This document shows, one piece after another, positions 11,008 through 21,160 of a stretch of 64,000 nucleotides of DNA. Under the pieces are notes generated by a model, which saw nothing but the letters and a program-made list of their open reading frames with translations, did no database searches and was not told the DNA's origin. The stretch comes from an uncultured Bacteroidales bacterium. GTDB taxonomy: Bacteria > Bacteroidota > Bacteroidia > Bacteroidales > UBA932. How positions within the stretch are numbered: position 1 is the first letter of the stretch; every line of letters begins with the position of its first letter. The stretch spans positions 41,950 to 105,949 of the forward strand of contig CALYTI010000005.1 of the NCBI GenBank assembly GCA_945487035.1. The letters run 5' to 3'. A program made the translations under genes and the position numbers.

Positions 11008-11017
11008 AAGGAAAATT

Positions 11018-11848
11018 CTACTTTCTTGCTTCTTCGAGCAGATTGCCCAGTTCTTCTATGTCACGGCAAATCAGGGTAGGTACCACATCGGAAGCCCGGG
11101 CAATTTCCATAGTGGTCTCTCCGCTAAGCACCAGCACCCCGACAGCGCCGGCATTGATTCCGGTTTTCACATCAGTATAAATCCTGTCTCCGACCATAGC
11201 TGCTTCTTCAGGCTTGAGGCCCTTTTTGTCGAGTATGCCGTAGAGTATGTCAGGATTCGGTTTGCCTATAACCACATCCGGTTTGCGGCCGGTGGCAGCC
11301 TCTATGCAGGCGCAGATGGAACCGCAGTCTACAAGTATTGTCGGCTGGTCGGTAGGACAAACCCAGTCAGGGTTTGTGGCAATGTATGGGACTCCCTGGG
11401 ACACCCACCAGGCGCAGCGGCAGAGCCTGTCGTACTGCAGAGTCATATCGAAGGCTGCCACGACAACATCAGGCCTGTCTTCGGGCTCCACAGAGCAGGA
11501 TCGGAAGCCGGCCTGTTCGAACTGCTCAATCATTGAAGGTGTACCGAGAAGGAAAAGACTGCGTGCCTCGGGAAAGTGCGTGCGGATGTAGTCAACAGTT
11601 GCTACGGCGCTGCTGTACATCTGGTCAGGCCGACAAGGGACTCCCCTCTTCCGAAGGTTTTCCAGATAGGCATCTATAGATTTAGTAGGATTATTGGTAA
11701 GGAACGAATAGCCTATCCCCATCCTGTCGAGTTTCTCGAGGAAAGGTACTGTGTATGGGAACAGGGTGGAACCAAGGTAGATGGTTCCATCCATATCCAA
11801 TGCAACGTGCTTAACTTCGCGCAATCTTTGTTTCAGCTCGTCAGTCAT
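11018..11848 (-). CDS. HAD-superfamily hydrolase, NagD-like (subclass IIA)
   Basis: DMDGTIYLGSTLFPYTVPFLEKL, FLTNNPTKS, GKPNPDILY, MVGDRIYTDVKTG. MTDEL start at 11848 overlaps the MFS stop. Confidence 0.85.
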   Translation of the reverse strand: MTDELKQRLREVKHVALDMDGTIYLGSTLFPYTVPFLEKLDRMGIGYSFLTNNPTKSIDAYLENLRKRGVPCRPDQMYSSAVATVDYIRTHFPEARSLFLLGTPSMIEQFEQAGFRSCSVEPEDRPDVVVAAFDMTLQYDRLCRCAWWVSQGVPYIATNPDWVCPTDQPTILVDCGSICACIEAATGRKPDVVIGKPNPDILYGILDKKGLKPEEAAMVGDRIYTDVKTGINAGAVGVLVLSGETTMEIARASDVVPTLICRDIEELGNLLEEARK

Positions 11849-13331
11849 TCTTTTCGTTGAGTTTTGAGGTAAATTCCCTTGCGCGGTCGTAACCGTCACG
11901 AGGAGCCTTCCACATGGCAAGGAAAATCAGGGCTCCGATCAAGCCGACGGCGATGAAGGTGATGAACACCCAATTCCATCCGAAATGGTCAGCAATCAGA
12001 CCGACACCCAGAGCCGAGAGGGCGGAACCTACATAACCGCAGATACCGGCAAGTCCGTTCGCCGTCGCGGAAGCCTCCTTGGTGGCCTGGTTGGCGGAAC
12101 CGATTCCGATTAGGGCCTGAGGGCCGTAGATGCAGAATCCGGACATTGCAAGCACGAGGGTGGAGACAACTGTCGGCAGACCCGGAACGAGGGCGAAGAT
12201 TGCAAGGAAGAGGCAGGCGCCAATCATTGAGAAGAGGCACATACGGTGGCTCTTGCCCTTGAAGATATGGTCGGAAGCCCAACCTGCGAAAATGGTTCCT
12301 ACTATTGCGGTAAGCTCAAATACGGCAACGGACCAGGCGGCACCGTTGATGTTCATACCCCTGTCCTCGGTAAGGAACTTGGGACCCCAGTCAAGCACTC
12401 CCATACGGAGCACATAGACGAAGATATTTGCAATGGCGAGCATCCATACCCACTTGTTGCGGAATACCATATGTGCGAGAAATGCCTTGTGCGCACCCTT
12501 CTTGCCACCAGTCTCTTCCTTTCCGGTATGGGTTCCTTCCAGCTCGGGAAGACCCACGCTCTGAGGGGTATCCTTGAGGGCGAGAAGACTGATGGCGGCA
12601 CCACCTATGGCTACAATGCCAGGGATGATGAAGCACCAGCGCCATGCGCCCACGTGGGCGGCATAGCTCATGACCTTCGCACTCTGGTCGGCAGCGCTCA
12701 TAGTGTCCCAGCCCTTGATGGTGGCAGCCAGGTTGGCTGTAATGCGGGCAACCACAGAGCTGTCTCCGCTCATGTCGGCTCCCATATTGGTCATGATGAG
12801 ACCGCAAATCACCACAGCGCTGAATGCTCCTATGGAGTGGGAGGTGTTCCATATGCTCATCTTTGTGGCGAGCTCACCCGGAGCAATCCACTGCGGGAGC
12901 ATGCGGGCGCAAGGCGGATAGCCGAAGCCCTGGAAATACTGGTTGAGCACTATGGTAACACCCATGACCAGAATGAGCATGTTGACAAACTGAGGACCCT
13001 CGTGCACACCGGTAATCAGGTAGCTGAGGTCAACTCCGAAGCCGAATCCGAAATTGGCAAGGGCGCAGAGGAGCAGACCTATAGCCATAAAGACCTTGGT
13101 GCTGACCTTCTCCACGATGAAGCCGTTGACAAAACGGCTGAGGCCGTAAATCAGAGAGCCTATTGCAATGATGACACCGAAGCTGGTGTTGGAAATGCCA
13201 TACTCAGCCGTAAGACCCGGCATGGCAATGGAAAAATTCTTGCGGACGAAATAGTAGATGGCATAGACAATCATCGATACCACGATGGTATGCCACTGCC
13301 ACGCTTTGAAATTCTTTCTATTCTTACCCAT
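11841..13331 (-). CDS. MFS transporter, organophosphate:phosphate antiporter family (GlpT/UhpC-like)
   Basis: YFVRKNFSIAMPGLTAEYGISNTSFGVIIAIGSLIYGLSRFVNG is characteristic of the family; 12-TM-like hydrophobicity. Confidence 0.85.
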   Translation of the reverse strand: MGKNRKNFKAWQWHTIVVSMIVYAIYYFVRKNFSIAMPGLTAEYGISNTSFGVIIAIGSLIYGLSRFVNGFIVEKVSTKVFMAIGLLLCALANFGFGFGVDLSYLITGVHEGPQFVNMLILVMGVTIVLNQYFQGFGYPPCARMLPQWIAPGELATKMSIWNTSHSIGAFSAVVICGLIMTNMGADMSGDSSVVARITANLAATIKGWDTMSAADQSAKVMSYAAHVGAWRWCFIIPGIVAIGGAAISLLALKDTPQSVGLPELEGTHTGKEETGGKKGAHKAFLAHMVFRNKWVWMLAIANIFVYVLRMGVLDWGPKFLTEDRGMNINGAAWSVAVFELTAIVGTIFAGWASDHIFKGKSHRMCLFSMIGACLFLAIFALVPGLPTVVSTLVLAMSGFCIYGPQALIGIGSANQATKEASATANGLAGICGYVGSALSALGVGLIADHFGWNWVFITFIAVGLIGALIFLAMWKAPRDGYDRAREFTSKLNEKND

Positions 13332-13335
13332 TATA

Positions 13336-14136
13336 TCAGTTTTTGAATTCTTTGTCTCCCAAAATTTCCCTCAGCAACAGAGGCTCGTTTGTGGTAATCA
13401 CATCCACGCCCATTTCGATGAAATTGCGCATGTCCTTGGCCTTGTTGACAGTCCAGACATTTACGCTCATCCCCAGGTCGTGCGCCTCCTTAACCCACTC
13501 CGGATGCTCGTAGAGCACCTTGTATTTGTAGTCTATGCCGTTGATTCCGGCCTTGGCAAGATCGGCAGGTGCAATGTCACCGTTGAGATACTGGTTGGTG
13601 AATGCAGGAGCGAGCTTTGCCACAGTCTTGCAACTGCAGTAGCTGAAGGAGATGAAAGCAACCCTGGACGGGTCCCAAAGTCCGTGTTTGCGAATTTTCT
13701 TCATTGCCTTGCGTACAAGAGCCTTGTCCCTCTTGTCCGAGCCCTGTGACTTGAATTCCACGACAAGCACGGTCTTGGGCGCCTTTGCAGCCTGGGTGAG
13801 ATACTCGTCGAAAGTAGGTCGCTTCTCGCCGTTGGCCAGCAGATGGGAGGAGAGCTCGGAGTAAGTGTGCTCCGCTATCACCAGTCCGTCTATGTCGTGG
13901 TCGTGATTTACTATGATTTCCCCGTCGGATGTGAGGTGGATGTCACATTCACTACCCCAGAAGGAGTTCTCCTGTGCAAGTGTGAGACTTGCGATACTGT
14001 TCTGGCTGTTTACAGCCTGCTCGCATTTCCAAAAACCCCTATGAGCAGCGATGGCTATCTGCCCGTTGTGGCCGGTTTCAGGAAAAGAAGACGACAGCAC
14101 GGACAGAGCCGCGCAAATTGCTATTAGTTTCTTCAT
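13336..14136 (-). CDS. Glycerophosphodiester phosphodiesterase
   Basis: AAHRGFWKCEQAVNSQNSIASLTLAQE...ECDIHLTSDGEIIVNHD...INGIDYKY...VNVWTVNKAKDMRNFIEMGVDVITTNEP (GDPD signature). Confidence 0.92.
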   Translation of the reverse strand: MKKLIAICAALSVLSSSFPETGHNGQIAIAAHRGFWKCEQAVNSQNSIASLTLAQENSFWGSECDIHLTSDGEIIVNHDHDIDGLVIAEHTYSELSSHLLANGEKRPTFDEYLTQAAKAPKTVLVVEFKSQGSDKRDKALVRKAMKKIRKHGLWDPSRVAFISFSYCSCKTVAKLAPAFTNQYLNGDIAPADLAKAGINGIDYKYKVLYEHPEWVKEAHDLGMSVNVWTVNKAKDMRNFIEMGVDVITTNEPLLLREILGDKEFKN

Positions 14137-14226
14137 TTTTTTCGTGGCTATGAGGGCACGAAATTAGCACTTTAGCGCATAAAACGCAAATAATTGCGCA
14201 AAAAGTTACATTTTTTGTCCAAAGTG

Positions 14227-14260
14227 TAAAAAGCCCCTCAGAAGCGGTTCTGAGGGGCTT
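14227..14260 (-). terminator. Rho-independent-like terminator downstream of the GH3 gene
   Basis: Perfect inverted repeat AAGCCCCTCAGAA/TTCTGAGGGGCTT followed on the minus strand by a T-run (TTTTTACAC). Confidence 0.8.
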
Positions 14261-14280
14261 TGGGATATGCAAGAGGATAA

Positions 14281-16572
14281 TTACTCGACGCAGTTAAGCA
14301 TAAGCGACTGATTACCAATTGCAAGACGGAACTCGCCCGGTTCGAGGGTCCACTCCAGGTCATGACCTACAAAAGCGAGGTCCTCAGCCTTGAGGGAGAA
14401 GCTGACCGTCTTGGTTTCACCAGCTTGCAGCTCAATCTTGGTGAAATCGCGAAGGCGCCTTGCCTCCGGAGTGACTGAAGCGGTCAGATCGGAGCTGAAC
14501 AGCAGCACAGGCTCCTTGCCGGCACGCTTTCCGGTGTTGGTCACATCCACGCTCAGATTGATTACGTCTCCGGCCTTGAACTCGGTCTTGTCAGCCTTCA
14601 TATTGGAGTACTCGAAAGTGGTGTAGCTCAGACCGTGAGCGAATGACCACTGGGCCTCAATGGTTGCATCGTAGTTGTAGAGACCTCCCATGGTGGTCCT
14701 GTTCTCCGAAAGCTTGTAATCGTAGGTGTTGAGCCTGTTGGTGTACTTAGGATAGGTGAAAGGAAGCTTCGCACTGAAGTTCTCTTCCCCGCAGAGCAGG
14801 GCTGCAAGTGCATCTCCTCCATAATTGCCCGGAAGAATAATGTCAACGACGGCCTTGGCAAGAGGCTCTATTTCGCGCACGATGCGAGGACGACCCTCAC
14901 CCAGAACGAGAACTACGGGCTTGCCGGTCTTGGCAAGGGTCTGCACCATCTCGATCTGGTTACGTGAAAGTGTGAGCTCGTTGATGTTGCCCACGGTCTC
15001 GCAGTAGGAGTTCTCTCCTATGCAGGCGACAATCACATCGCAGCCTACGCTTGCAGCGAGAGCTTTTGCCATATTGCCTTTCTTCTCTGCCTGGAAGTCT
15101 CCGGCAGGGTCGTATTCGAGCACAGGTACATAGGTTACCTTGTCGAACTTCTGCTCAAGAGCCTCGCGTATGGTATTGTACTGGCCGGTGAACTGAGGGT
15201 CGTTGGCAGCATCTCCCTGCCAGCTGTAGTTCCAGCCGCCGCCCAGAGGACGCATCACATCGGCATTAGGACCTACGAGCAGGATGCGGGTATCCTTGCT
15301 GAGAGGAAGAATATTGCCCTCATTCTTGAGGAGAACCTCGCTCTCAACGGCTGCATTGTAAGCAATCTGGCGGAATTCCTCGCAAGCAAACTTGGAGTAG
15401 TCGCCCTTCAGGCCGTACGGATCATCGAAGAGTCCGAGACGGAACTTCACCCTGAGCACGCGGCGGCAGGCGTCATCGATGCGGCTCATAGGCACCCTTC
15501 CTTCCTCAACGAGTTCGCGCAGAAGGTCGAAGGCGCGGCAGTCGTACGGCTCCATAATCATATCCACTCCCGCATTGATTGCAAGGCAGAGGGCGTCCTT
15601 GTAGTCAGCTGCCACGTGGTCCCTCTCCCAGAGGTTGCGGATGTCTGCCCAGTCGGTCACTATCATTCCGTCCCAGCCGGTAGATTCCTTGGCCCAGCCG
15701 GTGAGGAGCTCCTTGCTGGCGTGGAGCATCTCTCCGTCATTGGAGGAAGAATTGACCATAAGGGTGAGTGCGCCGGCTTCGATGCAGGCCTTGAAAGGCG
15801 CGAAATATTTCTCCTTGAGCTCGCGCTTGGATACCATTGCAGGGGTGCGGTCCTGGCCGGAGATGGAAGCGCCGTAGGCCATAAAGTGCTTGATGGAAAC
15901 GGCTACGTGCTCTCCGTCGATATGGTTAGGGTCAGGTCCCTGGAGGCCGAGGGTCTGCTGCACGCCCATTCTGGCCTGCACATAAGGGTCCTCGCCGTAG
16001 CTTTCCCACATACGCGGCCAGCACTGGTTGCGGCTCAGGTCGAGGGTTGGAGTGAATACCCAAGGCACATTGCAGGCCCTGGTCTCATAGGCACAGATGC
16101 GTCCCATCTCGTAGGCAAGCTGATCGTTGAATGAAGCTGCGAGAGTAAGTTCCTGAGGGAAGAGTATGGCACCGGTGGTATATGACGCTCCGTGAATCTG
16201 GTCCAGACCGTAGAGGCAAGGGATGCCGGTTTCCTCAAGGGAAATCTGCTGGATTTTGCCTATGAACTCACGGTAAACCTCAGGAGTGGAGGCAGTGCCG
16301 TGAAGAGTGTTGAGAATGGATCCTACCTTGTACTTGCGAAGCACTACATCGGCAGCAGGCGAAAGCTCGGTAGAGCCCGGAAGCAGAATGATGTCGGCAT
16401 TGATTTGGCCCATCTGGCCGATTTTCTCGACAAGGGTGAGATTCTTCATTACGGAATCGATTCTGCGCTCGATTTCCTTGTCCTGAGGGATGGCCCTCGT
16501 AGTTGCCGCCTTGGGGCAGCAGGCTCCGGCAAGCAGAATTGTGCCGAGGAGCAGTGCGAATGCTTGTTTCAT
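14281..16572 (-). CDS. Glycoside hydrolase family 3, beta-glucosidase-like
   Basis: GH3 motifs (KHFMAYGASISGQDRT, GMIVTDWADIRNL) and fibronectin type III-like C-terminus; signal peptide. Confidence 0.92.
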   Translation of the reverse strand: MKQAFALLLGTILLAGACCPKAATTRAIPQDKEIERRIDSVMKNLTLVEKIGQMGQINADIILLPGSTELSPAADVVLRKYKVGSILNTLHGTASTPEVYREFIGKIQQISLEETGIPCLYGLDQIHGASYTTGAILFPQELTLAASFNDQLAYEMGRICAYETRACNVPWVFTPTLDLSRNQCWPRMWESYGEDPYVQARMGVQQTLGLQGPDPNHIDGEHVAVSIKHFMAYGASISGQDRTPAMVSKRELKEKYFAPFKACIEAGALTLMVNSSSNDGEMLHASKELLTGWAKESTGWDGMIVTDWADIRNLWERDHVAADYKDALCLAINAGVDMIMEPYDCRAFDLLRELVEEGRVPMSRIDDACRRVLRVKFRLGLFDDPYGLKGDYSKFACEEFRQIAYNAAVESEVLLKNEGNILPLSKDTRILLVGPNADVMRPLGGGWNYSWQGDAANDPQFTGQYNTIREALEQKFDKVTYVPVLEYDPAGDFQAEKKGNMAKALAASVGCDVIVACIGENSYCETVGNINELTLSRNQIEMVQTLAKTGKPVVLVLGEGRPRIVREIEPLAKAVVDIILPGNYGGDALAALLCGEENFSAKLPFTYPKYTNRLNTYDYKLSENRTTMGGLYNYDATIEAQWSFAHGLSYTTFEYSNMKADKTEFKAGDVINLSVDVTNTGKRAGKEPVLLFSSDLTASVTPEARRLRDFTKIELQAGETKTVSFSLKAEDLAFVGHDLEWTLEPGEFRLAIGNQSLMLNCVE

Positions 16573-19289
16573 ATCTTGTTTTCTCTGATGAATATTTCTT
16601 TGAGGAAACGTCCGGTTACGGACGCTTTGTCTTCCGCTATTTGTTCCGGGGTGCCGGTAGCGATTACCTGCCCACCCTTTCGACCCCCTTCGGGGCCCAT
16701 GTCTATGAGGTAGTCCACGCTCTTGAGTACATCCAGGTTGTGTTCTATTATGATTACCGTGTTGCCCTGGTCAACCAGCTTCTGGAGCACTTCCATCAAG
16801 GTCTTGATGTCCTGGGAGTGGAGCCCGGTGGTAGGCTCGTCAAGCATGTAGAGAGTGTTGCCGGTGGCTTTGCGGAAAAGTTCCGCGGCAAGTTTCATCC
16901 TCTGGCTCTCTCCTCCCGAAAGGGTGACGCAGGACTGGCCGAGATGGATGTATCCCAGGCCCACGTCCAGCAGGGCCTTGAGCTTGGGAGCGATTTTGGG
17001 ATGGGTCTTGAAGAACTCGTAGGCCTCTTCGACGGACATCTCCAGCACATCATTGATGTTTTTGCCCTTGTAGCGCACTGCAAGGGTGTCTTCCTTGTAT
17101 CTCTTGCCCCCGCAGGCATCGCACTGGACATTGACCGAAGGCAGGAAATTCATCTCTATCACCTTGATGCCGGCTCCCTTGCACTCCTCGCAGCGGCCAC
17201 CTTCGACATTGAAGGAGAAGCGCCCGGCCTTGAAGCCGCGCACCTTGGCGTCCTGAGTCTGCTCGAAAAGGGCGCGGATGTCGCTCCATACGCCGGTGAA
17301 AGTGGCAGGATTGGAGCGCGGGCTGCGGCCTATGGGGCTCTGGTCCACCTCCACCACCTTGTCAATGTTTTCAATGCCTAGAAGCTCATCGTAGGGCAGA
17401 GGCTTCTGGGCGAGATGATAGAACTTGCCCTTGAGTATGGGCATCAGGGTCTCGTTTATCAGGGTGGATTTGCCGCTGCCGGACACTCCGCTGATGCCCA
17501 CGAGGCAGCCCAGAGGGAAATCCACATCTATGTTTTTCAGGTTGTTGCCGCGGGCTCCCTTCAGAGTGAGGAAACGCCCGCTGCCGGGACGGCGCTGCTG
17601 CGGAACGGCCACAGCGCTGCCGAGTTGTCTGGCAGGGCCGCAGTAGCAGAGCTCTCCACCCTTCTCCCCCGCTCCCGGTCCTATGTCCACTATCCAGTCG
17701 GCGGCGAGCATGGTCTCTTCGTCGTGCTCGACCACAATCACCGTGTTGCCCTCGTCGCGCAGCTTCCTGATGGAAGCGAGCAGCTTGCGGTTGTCCTTCT
17801 GGTGAAGGCCTATGGACGGCTCGTCGAGTATGTAGATTACGTTCACCAGCCTGGAGCCTATCTGGGTGGCGAGGCGTATGCGCTGGCTTTCTCCTCCGGA
17901 AAGGGAGGCGGTAGGGCGGTCGAGGGTGAGGTACTCCAGGCCCACATCCAGCAGGAACTGCACCCTGTCGCTGAGTTCCTTGAGCACATCGTGCGCGACG
18001 GCGGCAGCCTTGCCGCTGAGCTTGCCTTCCAGAGAGTCAACCCAGGCCTTGAGCTCGGTCATTTCCATCGCGCTTACCTCGGCTATAGTCCTGCCGTCGA
18101 TCTTGAAGCAGTTGGTCTCTTCGCGAAGGCGGGTGCCGTGACAGACGGGGCATACCACCTTCTCGTCTATGTCATCCACCACTCCCGGCCAGGTAACCAT
18201 CTCTGTCTGAAGCCCTTCGCCTATACGGAAATAATCATCCGAGCCGAAGACCAGAAGGCTCACGGCCTCGTCCGGCAGTTCCTCTATCGGATCGTAAAGG
18301 GAAAATCCGAGCTTTCGGGCTATGGCGCGGACTATTTCGAACTTGCGGGTCTGACGGAGCTTGCCCAGAGGCACGATGCCGCCGTCCGCTACACTTTTGC
18401 CGCGGTCGGGGATGATTGTGTCCATGTCGACATCCACTATCATCCCGAGGCCCTTGCAGTGAGGGCAGTAGCCTTCAGGGGAATTGAAGGAGAAGCTGTG
18501 CGGAGCAGGGTCGCGCAGGGACACTCCGCTTTCCGGATCTATCAGATGCTTTGAGAAATGCCTCAGCTCCCCTGTTTCGAAGTCAAGCACAGCCACTGAG
18601 CCCTTTCCAACGCCCAGGGCATTGGAGACTGAATTGCGCACCCTCAGGGTGTCCCCCTCTTCGGGTTTGAGCTTGTCCACGACAAGCTCTATGAAATGGT
18701 TTTTGTAGCGGTCCAGCTGCTCGACTTCGGCCAGTTCGCAAATCTCGCCGTCAATTCGTATCTGGGTGTAACCCTTGCGGCGCATTGTGTCGAAGAGCTC
18801 GCGGTAATGGCCCTTTCGGCCCCTGACCAGGGGCGCCAGGAGCAGGCACTTGCGGCCCTCGTACTCTCTCAGTATCAGTTCCACGATTTTTTCGTCGGTG
18901 TAGCGCACCATCTCCTTGCCCGTGACGGGAGAGTAGGCGGTGGATGCGCGGGCGAAGAGCAGGCGCAGGAAATCCGAGATTTCGGTTATGGTGCCGACTG
19001 TGGAACGCGGGTTGGTGCCCGTGGTTTTCTGTTCTATTGCAATGATGGGGCTGAGCCCTTCTATGCTTTCGACCTTGGGCTTTTCGAGTATTCCTATGAA
19101 ATGCTTGGCATAGGGGGACAGGGTGTTGAGATAGCGCCTCTGCCCTTCGGCGTAGATGGTGTCGAAGGCGAGAGATGATTTGCCGCTGCCGCTCAACCCG
19201 GTGATAACCGTGAACTTGTGACGCGGTATGTCCACGTCAATACCCTTGAGATTATGAGCCGAAGCTCCCCTGATTTTGATGTACTCCAT
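16569..19289 (-). CDS. uvrA: Excinuclease ABC subunit A
   Basis: MEYIKIRGASAHNLKGIDVDIPRHKFTVITGLSGSGKSSLAFDTIYAEGQRRY; two ABC signatures and zinc-finger cysteines. Confidence 0.98.
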   Translation of the reverse strand: MEYIKIRGASAHNLKGIDVDIPRHKFTVITGLSGSGKSSLAFDTIYAEGQRRYLNTLSPYAKHFIGILEKPKVESIEGLSPIIAIEQKTTGTNPRSTVGTITEISDFLRLLFARASTAYSPVTGKEMVRYTDEKIVELILREYEGRKCLLLAPLVRGRKGHYRELFDTMRRKGYTQIRIDGEICELAEVEQLDRYKNHFIELVVDKLKPEEGDTLRVRNSVSNALGVGKGSVAVLDFETGELRHFSKHLIDPESGVSLRDPAPHSFSFNSPEGYCPHCKGLGMIVDVDMDTIIPDRGKSVADGGIVPLGKLRQTRKFEIVRAIARKLGFSLYDPIEELPDEAVSLLVFGSDDYFRIGEGLQTEMVTWPGVVDDIDEKVVCPVCHGTRLREETNCFKIDGRTIAEVSAMEMTELKAWVDSLEGKLSGKAAAVAHDVLKELSDRVQFLLDVGLEYLTLDRPTASLSGGESQRIRLATQIGSRLVNVIYILDEPSIGLHQKDNRKLLASIRKLRDEGNTVIVVEHDEETMLAADWIVDIGPGAGEKGGELCYCGPARQLGSAVAVPQQRRPGSGRFLTLKGARGNNLKNIDVDFPLGCLVGISGVSGSGKSTLINETLMPILKGKFYHLAQKPLPYDELLGIENIDKVVEVDQSPIGRSPRSNPATFTGVWSDIRALFEQTQDAKVRGFKAGRFSFNVEGGRCEECKGAGIKVIEMNFLPSVNVQCDACGGKRYKEDTLAVRYKGKNINDVLEMSVEEAYEFFKTHPKIAPKLKALLDVGLGYIHLGQSCVTLSGGESQRMKLAAELFRKATGNTLYMLDEPTTGLHSQDIKTLMEVLQKLVDQGNTVIIIEHNLDVLKSVDYLIDMGPEGGRKGGQVIATGTPEQIAEDKASVTGRFLKEIFIRENKI

Positions 19290-19312
19290 AGCGCCCCTTC
19301 AGAACAGAGTTC

Positions 19313-19343
19313 CAAAGTTAACTATTTTTGACTCTTCATCAAA
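19313..19343 (-). promoter_or_regulatory. Bacteroidota-type promoter of uvrA (TTTG-N19-TAACTTTG)
   Basis: Minus strand TTTG ATGAAGAGTCAAAAATAGT TAACTTTG: -33/-7 boxes with a 19-nt spacer. Confidence 0.6.
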
Positions 19344-20934
19344 GTGCAAGTATATGGTTGTTCATCCAGGCAAGGCGTTTGGTGTAGTTCTCCAGCAGCC
19401 AATCGACCTCTCCCTTGTATGAGCCGGTTACCTTGTAATTAGGCCATACATAGGTGTTGAGTATGTTCCAGCGGCTGAAATTGCGCGCCGGAGCCTCCCC
19501 CATTATCTTCACTTCATCCTCTATCCACTGCGGGATGGTCTGCAGCTGCGGATAGACCTCCTTCCAGCGTGCCTTTACCTCGCTGACGAAGTTCGGGTCC
19601 ATGAAGAGGCGGTAGTACCATCCGTGGTAGCGGCCGTTGCAGCCCTGGTCCTTGATCCACCATCCTTCCCAAGGCTTGAGGCCGTCGCCGTAATAGTCGC
19701 AGTTGCCCATGGAGATGTCGAAATCCCAGACGAAATACATTTCCAGCTTGCCGTCTTTCGGGAGAGTGAGGTAGCTGCTCTTGCGCAGGTTTCCGTCAAC
19801 GTTTTTGGTAAGTTCCTGGATGATGAAGTAGTCTATGAAGGAGGCCTTGTCGATGTACTGGCTGTACACCTTGGTGAATTCCTTGTTCCAGAGAGCCGTT
19901 TCGAAGTCCCTGAAGAACTGCTTTGCGAAGTCGATCTGCTCCTGAGTCGGCTCATCCGGGTCGGAAAACATCATAGGGCAGCCGTGGTCGGTCCACCAGC
20001 AGACAATTTCGTCCTGCTGCTGTTCGATTTCAAAAAGTATGTCTCCGGCATCGACATCTATGTTCACACGCTCGGATGAGACTTTCTTGTGCTCGCAGAA
20101 ATTGTATACTCCGTCATATCTTCCGTTCAGATATACTTCCACCGGGACCATCTTCGGGGTCCAGCTGAAGCCGAGCCTGCGGGAGATTTCCATTGCGGTG
20201 AGGTTGCGCACAAGGGATTTGTCGCAGTAGTTGGCAAGCAGGCACCACTCTTTGTCGCTGGACATGTCAAAGAGGCGTGCCTTTTCGTCGAGTTTGATTT
20301 TGTAAGGCTTCTTCGGCATTCCCCAGGTGGAGTTGCCGCGGCCGCGTATGCGCATAGTGGCGCTGAACTCTTCCGTTTTCCAGAATTTGTGGTCCGGGTC
20401 CTTGATTACTATCTTTCCGGTTTTGTATTCTTCCTTGCTGTAGATGCCGCCGCCGTCATCCGTGGTCAGATAGACCTTGGGGATGTCGCAGAATTTGTAG
20501 ACGAAGACATTTCCGTTGCTGACATAGACTCTCAGGTCAGCTCCTTCGGCGTAGGTGATGTAGAATGGGATGGCCTGAGAATCAAGCAGTTTGTCATCCT
20601 TTGGGATTTTCGTGGAGACGCCTCCCACCATCCAGCACCCTTGTGAATCGACGGCGGTGACTTTCGGACTTGAGCCGCTGACATCCTCTATGAAAATGTT
20701 CTCAAGGCTCATCGCCGCGGTAAACGGCTGGTTGGGACCTCCGTCGAAAGCAACGCGTATGCTGTCCGTGCTTACAGAGAGTTCAGAGTACCCGTACCCT
20801 GCGGCGTAGGCAGTCTGGAAACGGGAATAGCCTTCCGGCTGCTGAGGTTTGTAGTTGTCCGCTGAGGGATCTAACTGGTCACATCCCGTCATAAGGACTG
20901 CCAGAAGTAACAGTATCTTGAAAAATTGCTTCAT
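19339..20934 (-). CDS. CotH kinase-like family lipoprotein
   Basis: MKQFFKILLLLAVLMTGC lipobox; MRIRGRGNSTWGMPKKPYKIKLDEKA; YNFCEHK; YFVWDFDISMGN (CotH motifs). Confidence 0.85.
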   Translation of the reverse strand: MKQFFKILLLLAVLMTGCDQLDPSADNYKPQQPEGYSRFQTAYAAGYGYSELSVSTDSIRVAFDGGPNQPFTAAMSLENIFIEDVSGSSPKVTAVDSQGCWMVGGVSTKIPKDDKLLDSQAIPFYITYAEGADLRVYVSNGNVFVYKFCDIPKVYLTTDDGGGIYSKEEYKTGKIVIKDPDHKFWKTEEFSATMRIRGRGNSTWGMPKKPYKIKLDEKARLFDMSSDKEWCLLANYCDKSLVRNLTAMEISRRLGFSWTPKMVPVEVYLNGRYDGVYNFCEHKKVSSERVNIDVDAGDILFEIEQQQDEIVCWWTDHGCPMMFSDPDEPTQEQIDFAKQFFRDFETALWNKEFTKVYSQYIDKASFIDYFIIQELTKNVDGNLRKSSYLTLPKDGKLEMYFVWDFDISMGNCDYYGDGLKPWEGWWIKDQGCNGRYHGWYYRLFMDPNFVSEVKARWKEVYPQLQTIPQWIEDEVKIMGEAPARNFSRWNILNTYVWPNYKVTGSYKGEVDWLLENYTKRLAWMNNHILAL

Positions 20935-21160
20935 ATATGTGGTTTCCGTTCTTTCCGGCTGCAAGGTACGAATAATTTTCCAAGCAATTGCATTTATTAC
21001 AGCAAGCCTCCCATATACAGAGGAAAATATATTACACCATTCCAAGGGTTTGATATGGCACATAAATACACCATTCCAAGGGATAAATGCAAACGGCATT
21101 GGGATTATATGGGATTATAGTTGAATTTGCTAAATTTGCAGTTTCATTACCGTCTTCATT

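Noticed and set aside
12246-13346. 366-aa plus-strand ORF opposite the MFS transporter
   Set aside because: Antisense shadow ORF; His-rich low-complexity character.
17415-18554. 379-aa plus-strand ORF opposite uvrA
   Set aside because: Antisense to uvrA; no own motif.
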